A stretch of DNA of 64,000 nt from Ophiosphaerella korrae (Eukaryota > Ascomycota > Dothideomycetes > Pleosporales > Phaeosphaeriaceae), in the NCBI GenBank assembly GCA_028456385.1, contig JALNQF010000170.1, forward strand, positions 1 to 64,000, given 5' to 3'. The notes under the pieces are model-generated. The model saw nothing but the letters and a program-made list of their open reading frames with translations, was not told the origin of the DNA and did no database searches. Shown here piece after piece: positions 21,250-31,228 of the stretch (position 1 is its first letter; every line of letters starts with the position of its first letter). Both the position numbers and the translations under genes were made by a program.

Positions 21250-23028
21250 TCATCCAATAGACTTCCCCCGCTTTCCCTTCCCGCACTCACGCTTGCTCAG
21301 CGGCTCGTCGGGAAAGACCCAGCCGCGCACACGCTTGGCCTCGCGCTTCTCGCCGAGCTGTGGCTTGGGGATCCAAGTATCTTTCTCAAGATGGTTCTGG
21401 CGAGTCAGAGCAGCAGGCCCACCGACATCCATACGCCAGGTGCCCATGCCCTCGAAGGGGTTCTCCTTGGCCAGCATGTGGAGGTACCAGAGGGCGAGGG
21501 CAGCAGTGAGTTGGATGTCGCCAGTCTGCGGGTGAGCGCCTTGGGTGGAGAGGGAGATGGGGGCGGAGGTCTCGAGGTAGCCGAAGATGGGGACGCCAGT
21601 TTGGGCGTTGACGATGGTGGGGTCAATGGCAGCAGATTCCGAGGGGCCGCCGCAGCGGACGCAGAGGAGCTCGATTTCTGTCATGATAAAGCCGTAGCGG
21701 CAACCGTGCTCGCGCATCACGCGGTGGAGGTGGGCGAGGCCTTGGAGGTAGAGGACTTGCTTAGGGGGCGATTCGCTGCGCATGCCGGTGTTCCAGTTGT
21801 CGTAGCACTTGACAAGGCCAACTACGCGACCACGAGCGTCGCCAAAGATGGTCTTCTCAAAGTCGGAAGGGTAGCTTGAGACGAACTCGGGCTGGGCACG
21901 CATACCAGGAATAGACTTCATAGCGCGCATGGCCATGTGAGTGTTACCTTGAGCAACCTTGAGGGCAGCATTGACCTTGTTGGCGTAGTAGTTGGTGCAG
22001 ATATCCTGGAGGGCAGACTCGTTCTCTGGCTGCATGTTTGAGCGGCATGGCTGAGGAAGGTAGGAAGATGGGACAGAAATCTCAAGGAGGGGAAGGACGG
22101 ATGGGATAGACTTGATGGTGGAAATGTTGAAGTCTTCCCAGCTGCGGAGGTTGCGAATATCCCACCAGAAGTGGTTGGTGATACCTCGTGGTGCGCTTGT
22201 GACGCGGCGAACCAGAGCAGGAGTGGGGTTGGCAGATGAGAGGTACTCAACCAGAGAAGAGGTCGACTGGAAGCTATCAAAGCCAGCGTCGAGGTAGGAT
22301 GGGTACTGAACCGCTGGGGCAGGCTCATATTCTGGGACAGTGAAGTCTTGAATCGAGGCCGCGGTGAAGCTCGGGATCTCTTGAACAGTGGCGTAGGTTG
22401 AGGGAAGAGCAGTAGCAAGGCTCAAGTTTGATGAAGGTGCAACTGAACCTGTTACATAGCTAGGAAGGTTGCGGTAGGTAGGGAAGCCATATCGGCTAAT
22501 GACGGTCTCGTCAACGCTTCCGGCTGAACCTGATCGTACATGGCGAGATGCATTAACTGAGGCAGAGCGCGATTGGGTACCCATAAACGATGATGCTCGG
22601 CGACCCTCCTGTGGTGTGAAGACGATAGGCGAGTTGAGAGTAGACAGGCTGAAGTCATAAGAAGATGCAGTTGATACGGGGGAAGTCAAGCTGCTGTGGG
22701 TGTTGTGGATGTTGTGATTAAAAGGACTGGAGTCACGGCGAACCATCGAGGCGGGCCGTGAGTAGGGGCTGTATCCATAATTTGTGCTGGAGGTTGACGT
22801 CGTCCTGCGATGTCGGATGGGTCCTTGGGTAGGCTCGGCTACCTGGTCTTGTGATCGAACCTTAGGGAGAAGGAGGGGTCCATGTTGCCTGATGGGTGAT
22901 CGTGGAGGAGTGGGGACTGTGTTGCGTTCTGGCGATGAGCCTTGGGAGTAGTATGTGACGTCTGAACCAACACTGCCTGGCATATAGTTGAAGGAGTGGG
23001 TTGGAGGGGTTGTATGACGGCTGTACAT
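21250..23028 (-). CDS. Conserved fungal protein of unknown function
   Basis: I do not recognise a named family. The single coding exon gives about 592 aa from the ATG at 23028 (MYSRHTTPPTHSFNY); the frame is open further upstream but has only a TTG, and that part looks like a 5' UTR intron. The first ~290 residues are Ser/Thr/Pro-rich and probably disordered (RRTTSTSSTNYGYSPYSRPA). The second half is compact. It has a conserved-looking NHFWWDIRNLRSWEDFNIST, then a region with MREHGCRYGFIMTEIELLCV, CVRCGG, YLHMLAKENPFEGMGTWRMD, and a Lys/Arg-rich tail that may be a nuclear localisation signal. The EIELLCVR segment after 'RYGFIMTE' vaguely recalls fungal kinase-like domains, but no catalytic motif is complete, so I assign no function. 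Confidence 0.75.
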   Translation of the reverse strand: MYSRHTTPPTHSFNYMPGSVGSDVTYYSQGSSPERNTVPTPPRSPIRQHGPLLLPKVRSQDQVAEPTQGPIRHRRTTSTSSTNYGYSPYSRPASMVRRDSSPFNHNIHNTHSSLTSPVSTASSYDFSLSTLNSPIVFTPQEGRRASSFMGTQSRSASVNASRHVRSGSAGSVDETVISRYGFPTYRNLPSYVTGSVAPSSNLSLATALPSTYATVQEIPSFTAASIQDFTVPEYEPAPAVQYPSYLDAGFDSFQSTSSLVEYLSSANPTPALVRRVTSAPRGITNHFWWDIRNLRSWEDFNISTIKSIPSVLPLLEISVPSSYLPQPCRSNMQPENESALQDICTNYYANKVNAALKVAQGNTHMAMRAMKSIPGMRAQPEFVSSYPSDFEKTIFGDARGRVVGLVKCYDNWNTGMRSESPPKQVLYLQGLAHLHRVMREHGCRYGFIMTEIELLCVRCGGPSESAAIDPTIVNAQTGVPIFGYLETSAPISLSTQGAHPQTGDIQLTAALALWYLHMLAKENPFEGMGTWRMDVGGPAALTRQNHLEKDTWIPKPQLGEKREAKRVRGWVFPDEPLSKRECGKGKRGKSIG

Positions 23029-23077
23029 GATGGATGGAGTAGAGCTACCGGACTGCGTTGTGTGAGGACCAATAAAA

Positions 23078-23129
23078 GAAAAGCTGAAAAGCTGAAAAGC
23101 TGAAAAGCTAATGATGGCTGCCAACTTAC
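23078..23129 (-). other. Probable 5' UTR intron with tandem 8-bp acceptor repeats
   Basis: On the minus strand a GTAAGT donor lies at 23124-23129. It is followed by three to four copies of the 8-bp unit AGCTTTTC, giving CAG acceptors at 23100-23102, 23092-23094 and 23084-23086. Only the last leaves a normal intron length (46 nt). All lie upstream of the start codon. Confidence 0.45.
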
Positions 23130-24988
23130 GCTATAAAGAAGAGTTTAGAGACAGGCAAATTATGGAATAGGGATTAGTAGGAGAGCCAGCTCTCGTGTCT
23201 AAGACAAGAAGCAGGAGCAGAAGCAAATGCAAGTGAGACAGAAAGAAAGAAACTCGTCACAAAGCCGGGGCAGATGGCAGTGTAAATGTTGGATGCTGCT
23301 GCGGATGAGGGACTGGTGGTTGCGGCACGGTGGACTTCTTATCCTTCAGCGTCAGGAAGAACTGACGACCAGTGCTCAAGGCGCGCTAAAACGGATGAAA
23401 CGCGATGCATCGACAACCGTGGCGGTGGGCTGGGGAGTACCTGGCGGTCTGGCGGTAGTATCACAACAGAGTCGTTCTACGACATGGAGCCTCACTGGGG
23501 ATGCTGAAACATAGCGCTGCTGGCTGGGCGAGTACGTGTAGCATGGACAAGTCAAGAGCAGCAGACGAGGCATTGCTATTCTTGCTAGGCGTGAGGGCCC
23601 AAAGCGGCATGGAGGCATGGGATTGTCGTCGTTCAGTGGCCGGCCGCGGTGAGGTTGCAGAGAGGGCGTCCCAATCAGGCAAGCGTGCGCGAGGCGCCTG
23701 CATGTAGGGCGGTTGGGCCTAGATGAAACCGGGATGGTCGGCGCCGCATTGCGAGAGTGAGTTGTAACTTGTCGTGCTTTCCGTCCTCCAGATGGCGGGC
23801 CTGGAGCGGCAGTTTGGCGTTGTGCGGGTGTCATGGAGCGAATCGACGGGCGTGGTCGCGGTGTGGAGAGTGTTTAGCGCCAGGCCTAGCGTCTGTGCGT
23901 GTCGTCCCGCACGGCGTGGGGCGCATGCCAGTCCATGCCAGTCGTGCAGCCGGTAAGAGTCATCGTAGGGACAGCCAGCCAACGATTGGCCCACGGCCGT
24001 CCAACGTTTCGTTTGAAAGCCTCGTCTGCATTGTCCCTGGCACTACCAGATGTACCTCCAGTGACTCACAATGGGCGAAGAGACGACTTTCACGACTATA
24101 ACACGCTGCAAAGTCGCTCACAACACGACGCGTCTAGAAGCGCGTTCGCGTAGCCCATATTCCGGGTCCAACGTCCTGCCCACCTTCTGCTCGACAACTT
24201 GGTATTGACCTGCAATACCAATACCGCACGGAACCATCCGAACGTCAGTTTGCGCTGCGCCCCGTATCGTTCTCGTCAAAGGTACCGTCCGTCCAGCCCG
24301 GCCATTGGCTGCTCGCTCTCCGCCAATCCAAGCGCCGGCCCTGTCCAGACGTTGCATCCGGACGCGCTGTCATGGGGAGATTGGCTCTTTCCCTTGAGCC
24401 TCGCAGACGACTGCTGTTAAGCGCCCACTACTAAACTACCCCTCCAGGTACTATTAGGTTTCATTTGCGGCCCCTATAGCACCCAAATATAGCCCAAACA
24501 GGCCAGCCACACTCCAAACCGGCTGCGAAAAAGGCCGTTAATTGCTTGACTCGGAAATTAGCTGTCAAAACTGCTCTCACGCTTTGGTCGCCCCATCCAT
24601 CGCTCCCCTCAATTTCTTCACCAAGTGGCTCGACGTTACTTGTGGCTCATCTCCGTTTCAAGAATCTTCCATGTCATGCTTCTATCTACGCGCCCATATC
24701 CCTTCCGACCACCCGGTCACCGTCCATCAGCATCGGGAGATGCCCTTTGTCCTTTGCCCCCCTTGCACGCACTGTCCTTGCACAAGACCAAGCCGAAGAG
24801 CCTCAACGCCATGCCTCCGTACGCGCCCATAGATCGTCAGCCGCATCCGAAGAAAAGGCCTGATCTCGCCAAGGCTTCCCTTACACACGTACCCGCCATC
24901 GTCATCTGCCCTCAATAGCCTCAATGCCATGCTTTGCCCTACGCGCCCAATATGCTTTCATCGCGGCTTCGGTGCAATCCCGCTCCTT
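23130..24988. other. Intergenic, upstream of the unknown protein gene
   Basis: About 1.9 kb of normal composition. It holds the promoter of the minus-strand gene to its left and the 3' flank of the oxidoreductase. Frames here are short or low complexity, and I see no gene or RNA. Confidence 0.4.
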
Positions 24989-26811
24989 CTACCGCTTGTG
25001 CAGCTCGCCCTCAACCCGCTCACTCCACCATTTCTTCCACTCTACCACTTTATTCTCGGTCCGGGCTTCTTCTGCCGCGAAAACCGCCGCATGGCTCCTG
25101 AATGCTTCTTCGAGGTCGCATCCTAGGAACTCGCGCTGTGCTCTGGCGGCTGACATGGTCCCCGCATCAACGGCATCAACAGCCATGAGAAACTGCCTCA
25201 CTAACCCCTCATCCCCTCCGCCATGACCCCCGCCTGCCTGATGTGGTCTGTGTGTCTTTGTGTGTCCCGTTGAAAAGTCGTGCACGCGTATAACGTTGCT
25301 GTCATACTCAATTTCTCCTTTGGTGCCGTATATCCGACCACGCCGCTCACATATCTTCTCCGTAAAGGCAATCATGTGGAACTGTGCAGTCTTTGCACCT
25401 CTCTGGTCTAACTGTGGTCGACCATTTTCATCCTTGGATAGAGGGTCGTCCTCCCATGTTATAGTCACGCATTGGTCGTCGCACACATCGTTGTCAGACT
25501 CCCAAACACAGCGACCGAACCATGGGCGTGCTTTCACTTCCGAAGTGGGCGTAGATGATGTATAGTCTTCACTTAGATTGTCGAGAAGCTGCTTTGTTGC
25601 GGCTTCTTTTCCTTCCTTCTTGAATATGTCCTCAATCTCTGGGTTCACAATCTTGACGGGCCAGCCCGTGTTTCCGAAAGCAAGCTGCTTGTCGAGATAG
25701 ATCTTCTTCGCGCTATAATCACAGTTTGACTCGTGGGGACAAGATAGGCAATTAGTAGCATCCCCTGCCTCCTTTGGTTTTCTTGCGTTTCGGAAGAATT
25801 TTCTGGAACCAGTAGAGGTAATGTAAGAAGGTAAATGTGGTGGGTTGTCCGCATTTTTCGAGGATGGGGTGCAGAGCATCCATAAAAGAAAGTCGATATC
25901 ATGACATGATTTAGTGAGCAATGAAGGAGCTGTCGCCGATTCGTTACGCCAGTTTCCTCTGTTTCCATCAGTATTGTCCCCGTATCGTTCAAGAGCAAGA
26001 CTTACCTGACATAGCTGTGACTAAAGTGCCACCAACCCACTGGCTCAACGTGCTCTATACTCAGCACATCCCCAATAACATCCTCCTCAAGCAGCAACTG
26101 CCTCAACATCATATTATGTGGCGAGTACCGCAACACATGACATATACCAAAAACCGTCTCTTTCCGCTTCATCACCTCTACCTCCCCGCCCGTCTTCTCA
26201 CCCCCCACCCTATTCAACGCCCTCAAAATAGTCATACAACTCTCCAACCTTGTACTCAATGGCTTCTCTACACAAACATGCACGCCCAGCCCCGCAATTC
26301 CACACACAACCTCCTCATGCATCTCATCCAACACACAAATAAACACCGCATCAATCACAACCGGCGCAAACCCCCCGCTCCCCGCTAACCCCTCGCCCGT
26401 CCTCGCGCTCTCGCGCCGCCCCTCCTCATAACGCACCCATTCGCGCCAGTCCGAGAAACACGCGCCGAACCGCGGCGCCCGGCCCTCGCCCCAAATAAAC
26501 TTACGCCCAAATTCGTCGCGCTTGTGGGCGATGGGCTCACATACTGCGGCGATTTCGGCGTTTGAGCAGGTGAGAGCGGCGCGCGCGTATGAGGTACCGC
26601 GGCTGCCGGCGCCGATGACGAGGATTTGGGGCGGTTTGGTGAAGGTTTGTTTGGTTGTGGTGTGGAGGAAGGCGGGTGTGGAAGGGGCTTGATTCGTGGT
26701 TGCTAATGGGGGTGGATCGGGGGATGGGGAAGGAGATATTCGGCTGAGGAGCTTACGGATTGTTGAAGTGGGCTGTTTTGGGGGTGGGGTTGCGGCGGTG
26801 GTGTCAGTCAT
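24989..26811 (-). CDS. Gfo/Idh/MocA-family NAD(P)-dependent oxidoreductase
   Basis: This is a dehydrogenase-type enzyme that probably acts on a sugar or sugar-like alcohol; the substrate is unknown. Exons are 26811-26006 and 25958-24989 (591 aa), with a 47-nt intron 25959-26005. The acceptor was chosen because it restores SYVRGNWRNESATAPSLLTK across the junction. The Rossmann fold starts at about residue 62 (ILVIGAGSRGTSYARAAL), followed by the family's EKP motif (VHVCVEKPLSTRLES). CHVLRYSPHNMMLRQLL and KSCHDIDFLLWML match the usual second half. An unusual feature is a Cys-rich insertion (NCLSCPHESNCDYSAKK) that could bind a metal. The first ~55 residues are Pro/Thr-rich. The protein is longer than the usual 350-400 aa because of both additions. 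Confidence 0.85.
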
Positions 26812-27328
26812 GGTGGGTTGTTGGAGTGAGTGGTTAGGATTCTTGATGAGAATGATTTGGCTGGCGGGATTTGAGATTAAAGAGAGCTGGCTGAATAGGC
26901 TGCTATGTAAATTTAGTTTGGCAATGTCATATACGTGATATGTTTTATGTCTGCCTGGAGGCTGAATTGCACACCGGCGTAGAGAGGGGAAATGTGAGGT
27001 TGGTGTACGAGTGTAGCATTAGAATGCAAGAGTACGTTGCATTGCATGTCAGACTACGCTGGTCGTCACTTCAAAGAGGAAGTCACGTTGTGGGGCTCCT
27101 GCCTGAGGCACGAGTTTGAGCCAATGAGATCATTGATGATAAATCCTGATATTGAGTCTTTGGCAAGACGTTCTCGCGTCTCGTTGGAGCGAGAAATAGT
27201 CTACTTAGTCTATCGTATAGAGTATCGTTTAGAGATAAGCGTACATGCTAGAGCACAGTATCCTACAGTCCAAGTCTGCCTTGCCAAGCGACCGCGTCAC
27301 CGTGGAGATTAGGCGGATGAGAGAATGG
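26812..27328. other. Intergenic, no gene seen
   Basis: This is the promoter of the oxidoreductase and the 3' flank of the ubiquitin protease gene. Nothing else is recognised. Confidence 0.4.
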
Positions 27329-29167
27329 CTATGGTTTGTCCAACTCATAGAAAAGCAAATATACCTCTTTTTGCTTTGCAAGTACCTCACTAGTCTTGCT
27401 CTCTTTGACTTTGTCGTCACTGATTCCCCACCATCGGTTGCTTGCTCTTTTGGCCTTGCGCTTGAGTGGATTGGCGTCAGCCAGCGAAGCGGCCCTTTCT
27501 GTTGCCTTGTCTCTGAGTGATCGTAAGCTCTTAGTTCGGGAAATTCCATCAGTCTCTGGTGACAATGGGGGTATTTGTAATGAATTGGTATCGGAATCTC
27601 GCGGTGCTGATGTTGGCGCAGGACTTTTGCGTGTCGTTGCTGAAGAACCTCGCGAAGAGAGCGATCGGGTAGAAGGGGAGTCTAATGTAGGGGTCGAATG
27701 AATTGGAGAATCAGCACCACTACTATGCAGTAGGTTAATGCTTGATATCTGTGGACTCTGTCGGGCGGACGGTGCTGCGGATGGCCGTACAGATCCATAT
27801 GGACTGGCTTGAAGACTATATGCACCTCCTGTACCAAAGGAGACAGGTGTGGAGAAGGGCAAGGGTTGCACCTGGCGACGGAAAGACTCGTAATGGCCGC
27901 TGTTATGGCTACCCTTGTGTGTGACCAGACCTAGTAGTTTATAATTTTTGCGGTTCAGCAATCCGCCCAGTGGTAGCGATTCGGGGAAGGACACTTTGGC
28001 GAGATTCTTTGTAGATGCACTGCCAACCGCATAGACTGATCGCGACAGATGAATAGCAAGTACTTTTGGAAATTGTGAAATGTACATGTGGCGAGCTATT
28101 CGACGCTTGGGAGCTTGCTTCGAATCAGGAAGCTCGACGTCTTCTGGAGGGTTCTCGGGATCTTCTTCAAGGGCTTGTCGTATCTTGTCAATATCTGACT
28201 GCAGACGTTCCTTGACCTCTGCATCGATAGCGCGAGAAAGCTCGTGGTCTCTGCTCCTTAGCGCATGCTCTAGGCGACATCGTTCGCACTTGAAGTCGTC
28301 AATGTGCTCTACCTTTAACATCCCATCAAAGCAGGCATTCAGCGAAGTTGAGGTTACTTGCGGTACGTTCAATGTCAGGGTGACGAACGTCGAGACTGAG
28401 GGTTTTGGCTTGAAGTGACATGTCTGGCATTCAATCTGCGACTCGAATTTGCCCTCGAAAGGAAAACCTTCCTCGTCCAAGGGTGGCTTGTCACCGTCCT
28501 CACCTTCATTTTTGTCATTGCTGCCTGATTCTGGAAGAGCAGCGCTAAACTGCTCGATGATTTCTTGTCGCTCGGACGTACTTTCTATATTCGTAATATT
28601 TATGCCAGTCCGTTTGGCCAGGTTTCTGGCTTTGGTCCCTGCGTGGTATTCATCGCATAGCCGTTCAGTGACTATCTGGAGGAACTCCTGAGCGTCCTGT
28701 TGCTGGCGACTGATATGGGTGCCAAATGCATGCTCCAGTGCTAGGATAAAAGGCTGTGGGGAAATAGTTTTCTTATATATCGGTCGCTCGTTTAAGGAAT
28801 CAAGAATCTCCTTCAGAGCAAAGGTGAGCCAGCCCTGTTGCAGGCCCACAAGCTTCTCCCGTTTGGTAGTCGATTTCACCGTGCCTGCCTTCTCTGGGTC
28901 GACATTATACACCTCTGGACCATCAAGGGTCCGCCGGTGGGTTTCCCGGATGAGATATACGCGCAAGTCGGGCAAGCCGGCGAGTGCCTGCAGCACCGAG
29001 TTCATGAAGCAGTCGTTGGCCGCATTGCTGAGGCCGACGACGCTTTTCTTCCTATTTGATGAATCCTCATCAATGAAAAAGGTGGGGCCAAAGACATAGA
29101 CGAGCGTAATGGCAGCCAGAGAGGCGCCTGCTGCATAGGTTGCGATTGTGAGCGGCTTCTCAGGCAT
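27329..29167 (-). CDS. UBP16: Ubiquitin-specific protease, Ubp16 type, membrane-anchored
   Basis: This cysteine protease removes ubiquitin from proteins. The single exon gives 612 aa. A single N-terminal membrane segment (LTIATYAAGASLAAITLVYV, residues 6-25) precedes the catalytic domain, the layout of yeast Ubp16 on the mitochondrial outer membrane and of animal USP30. The Cys box is GLSNAANDCFMNSVLQAL with catalytic Cys53; QQQDAQEFLQIV follows. Two zinc-binding Cys pairs are seen (CQTCHFKPKP and CERCRLEHAL). The His box is THKGSHNSGHYESFRR, and WWGISDDKVKE completes the active site near the C-terminus. A Ser/Pro-rich insertion of about 130 residues separates the His box from the last block. 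It is divergent from the mitochondrial ribosomal protein gene with 376 bp between starts; both products are linked to mitochondria, which may be chance. Confidence 0.88.
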   Translation of the reverse strand: MPEKPLTIATYAAGASLAAITLVYVFGPTFFIDEDSSNRKKSVVGLSNAANDCFMNSVLQALAGLPDLRVYLIRETHRRTLDGPEVYNVDPEKAGTVKSTTKREKLVGLQQGWLTFALKEILDSLNERPIYKKTISPQPFILALEHAFGTHISRQQQDAQEFLQIVTERLCDEYHAGTKARNLAKRTGINITNIESTSERQEIIEQFSAALPESGSNDKNEGEDGDKPPLDEEGFPFEGKFESQIECQTCHFKPKPSVSTFVTLTLNVPQVTSTSLNACFDGMLKVEHIDDFKCERCRLEHALRSRDHELSRAIDAEVKERLQSDIDKIRQALEEDPENPPEDVELPDSKQAPKRRIARHMYISQFPKVLAIHLSRSVYAVGSASTKNLAKVSFPESLPLGGLLNRKNYKLLGLVTHKGSHNSGHYESFRRQVQPLPFSTPVSFGTGGAYSLQASPYGSVRPSAAPSARQSPQISSINLLHSSGADSPIHSTPTLDSPSTRSLSSRGSSATTRKSPAPTSAPRDSDTNSLQIPPLSPETDGISRTKSLRSLRDKATERAASLADANPLKRKAKRASNRWWGISDDKVKESKTSEVLAKQKEVYLLFYELDKP

Positions 29168-29543
29168 ATTGAGGCGCTGCCACTTCCGCTATCGCGGGAT
29201 TGGACGGGCAGACTAGGGTTGTGTGATGCCTTGAGGCAGTGGTGACAGGACGAGGCTACCGGCCTGGGGGCGTCTGGAGGTATTTGGGAGGAGACGGAGG
29301 TAACAGGGCTTGGGGTTCCATGGCCAGACTATTGCCTAGGTTGACGTATCTCGCTGGCAGTCATCAGTCGTTTGCTTGGAGAGTCGCAGAATATGCCGAG
29401 CCAAACGGTCGGAAAGCGCACCGGCCATTTGCTGTTTTGTTTCCGCACTGTCACGACCAACCGACAAAGACAGGGATCTCGTAATATTTACTCAAAAGAC
29501 AACCACACTCGTTCCTCAGCACTCTGAGCTTAACTTATCGCCA

Positions 29544-30472
29544 ATGGCGTCGATCACGAGGTCTTCGCTGCTCCCGCAGTGTACGTCATGCATACGACGA
29601 TTTTCACGGCAAAAGTTGGATGCCTGGGGGCCGCAGCAGACACGTAATATTTCAAAGAAGGCAAAAGAGGCAGAGCGCAATATTGTCGTCAAGCTGCTCA
29701 AGAACGTGCCTCGATATGGACGCGCAGGTAACCGGAGCCAAGGTCATTTGCCCTATGAGCTATGCTGATGCTTTCGCGATAGGCGCCTACGTACCCTTGA
29801 ATCCTTCGTTGATGCGCAATCGATGGTTCCCAGCCCGCGTGGCCGATTACGTGCCTGCAGTCCAATTGAAGCAATTGAAGGCCCAGGAGCTGGACATGTC
29901 AAGAGACTTCACATATGGTGTGCGATTGAATCTTGAGGAGGGAGAGGAAGAAACGGAGGATTTGGTTGCTCGAAAGCCCTATGTACGGCCGATTGAGATT
30001 GACGTCTTGAGCGTATGTTTTGCTTGAATTTAAAGACGTGCAATGCTGACAGCACTAGCCTGATCGAACCATGGATCTGCTAAATACCTTTGTATCGCCC
30101 ACCATCGATTTCTACCGCCAGCGCATCGAGTCTGAGAAGGAAGCAAGGCCACAAATCGGTGCGTCTGGCGCAGCCGATGTCCTGACTGCTGCTGCAATGC
30201 GCTCCAAATCCAAACTCCAAATCAATACAATCTACGGCTCCGTTTCCACAACAGACGTTGTCACGACCATAAAAGCAGCGCTGGCGCATAATGATGAGGC
30301 AGCTCGCGTGATATTAAATGAAGCGGATGTCAAATTTACTTCAGGCCACGAGGAGGGAGATGCATCGCGAGTGAAACAACTCGGCGTTTTCAAGATTGAG
30401 ATACAAGTGCCTGGTGCAGAGGAGGCTCTTGTGAGAAATGTACAGATTCGGGAGAAAACATCAGAAGCGTAG
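29544..30472 (+). CDS. MRPL50: Mitochondrial ribosomal protein bL9m
   Basis: This is a large-subunit protein of the mitochondrial ribosome. Exons are 29544-29727, 29783-30012 and 30059-30472 (275 aa). Both introns (55 and 46 nt) keep frame. The N-terminus (MASITRSSLLPQCTSCIRRF) is basic and free of acidic residues, as expected of a mitochondrial import signal. The L9 N-terminal domain is IVVKLLKNVPRYGRAG joined across intron 1 to AYVPLNPSLMRNRWFPARVA, matching the bacterial L9 pattern of a short strand, a turn with Gly, then a basic helix. The C-terminal part is the longer, divergent extension typical of fungal mitochondrial L9. The ATG choice is supported by the targeting sequence. Confidence 0.85.
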
Positions 30473-31228
30473 AGGATAGCATACTCTTGAGCAATACGGT
30501 CGGCTTTAGATTTCACCTATATAGGATGCTCCTACGCGTTTAGCATAGCATAGCATAGCCACGGCAAAAGGACCATGGCAATAGTGAAGCCGAGGGTCGG
30601 AGCGCATACTCCATGCAAACATTCTTCCAGTATCGCGAATGATGTGATAGGCTGGACCCCGGCATACGATGTGTAACTCCCAAGGCACTCGGTAATTGGT
30701 GGCATAAGAAGCGCGATTCACGGCGAGATCCGGACAAAGGCGTCTGGTGATGGCAGCAAACCGCAGAGTCCACTTGATCTAGTGCCGAGCACGCGGCCCC
30801 GCCATAACTTCAGAGCGCGGCCGTGAATGCTTCGTGCATGACATTGCATTTCTTCTTCGCCTTCATAAACCCAGCCGTCGGCCGGCAGAGCAGAACAAAA
30901 GTGTGTCAATTGATATCGCCAGGTACGTAATGACGCTCTTGCAGGGTCCGCATGAGATTGCAAGATTCTCGGCCAGATTAGGACCATGTTTTCCTTTTGA
31001 GCTGAGGCGCGTGGGTGGGATGAAGTGAGTGGAGCGTAAGCTGTGCGGCTGCGTTACATCACTTTCGGATCCACGCAGCGGGGTGACCCCACTAAAGCTC
31101 CCACTACTTCTTTCCCAACACGCAAACTCAACAACCTTACTTCTCCCTTATAACTCCCCGTCTCATCAGAAATTCTGACCGCAGACATTCCAGAAACTCA
31201 CTTACCATAAACCACTCAATCAATAATC
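30473..31228. other. Upstream region of the aldolase gene
   Basis: About 750 bp. A short TAGCA repeat lies at 30541-30560. The last ~150 bp before the aldolase start are C/T- and A/C-rich, as in promoters of strongly expressed fungal genes. No gene is seen. Confidence 0.4.

Noticed and set aside
21232..21879. 215-codon frame on the plus strand
   Set aside because: It lies entirely antisense to the 3' end of the minus-strand conserved protein and has the biased composition of a complementary-strand shadow.
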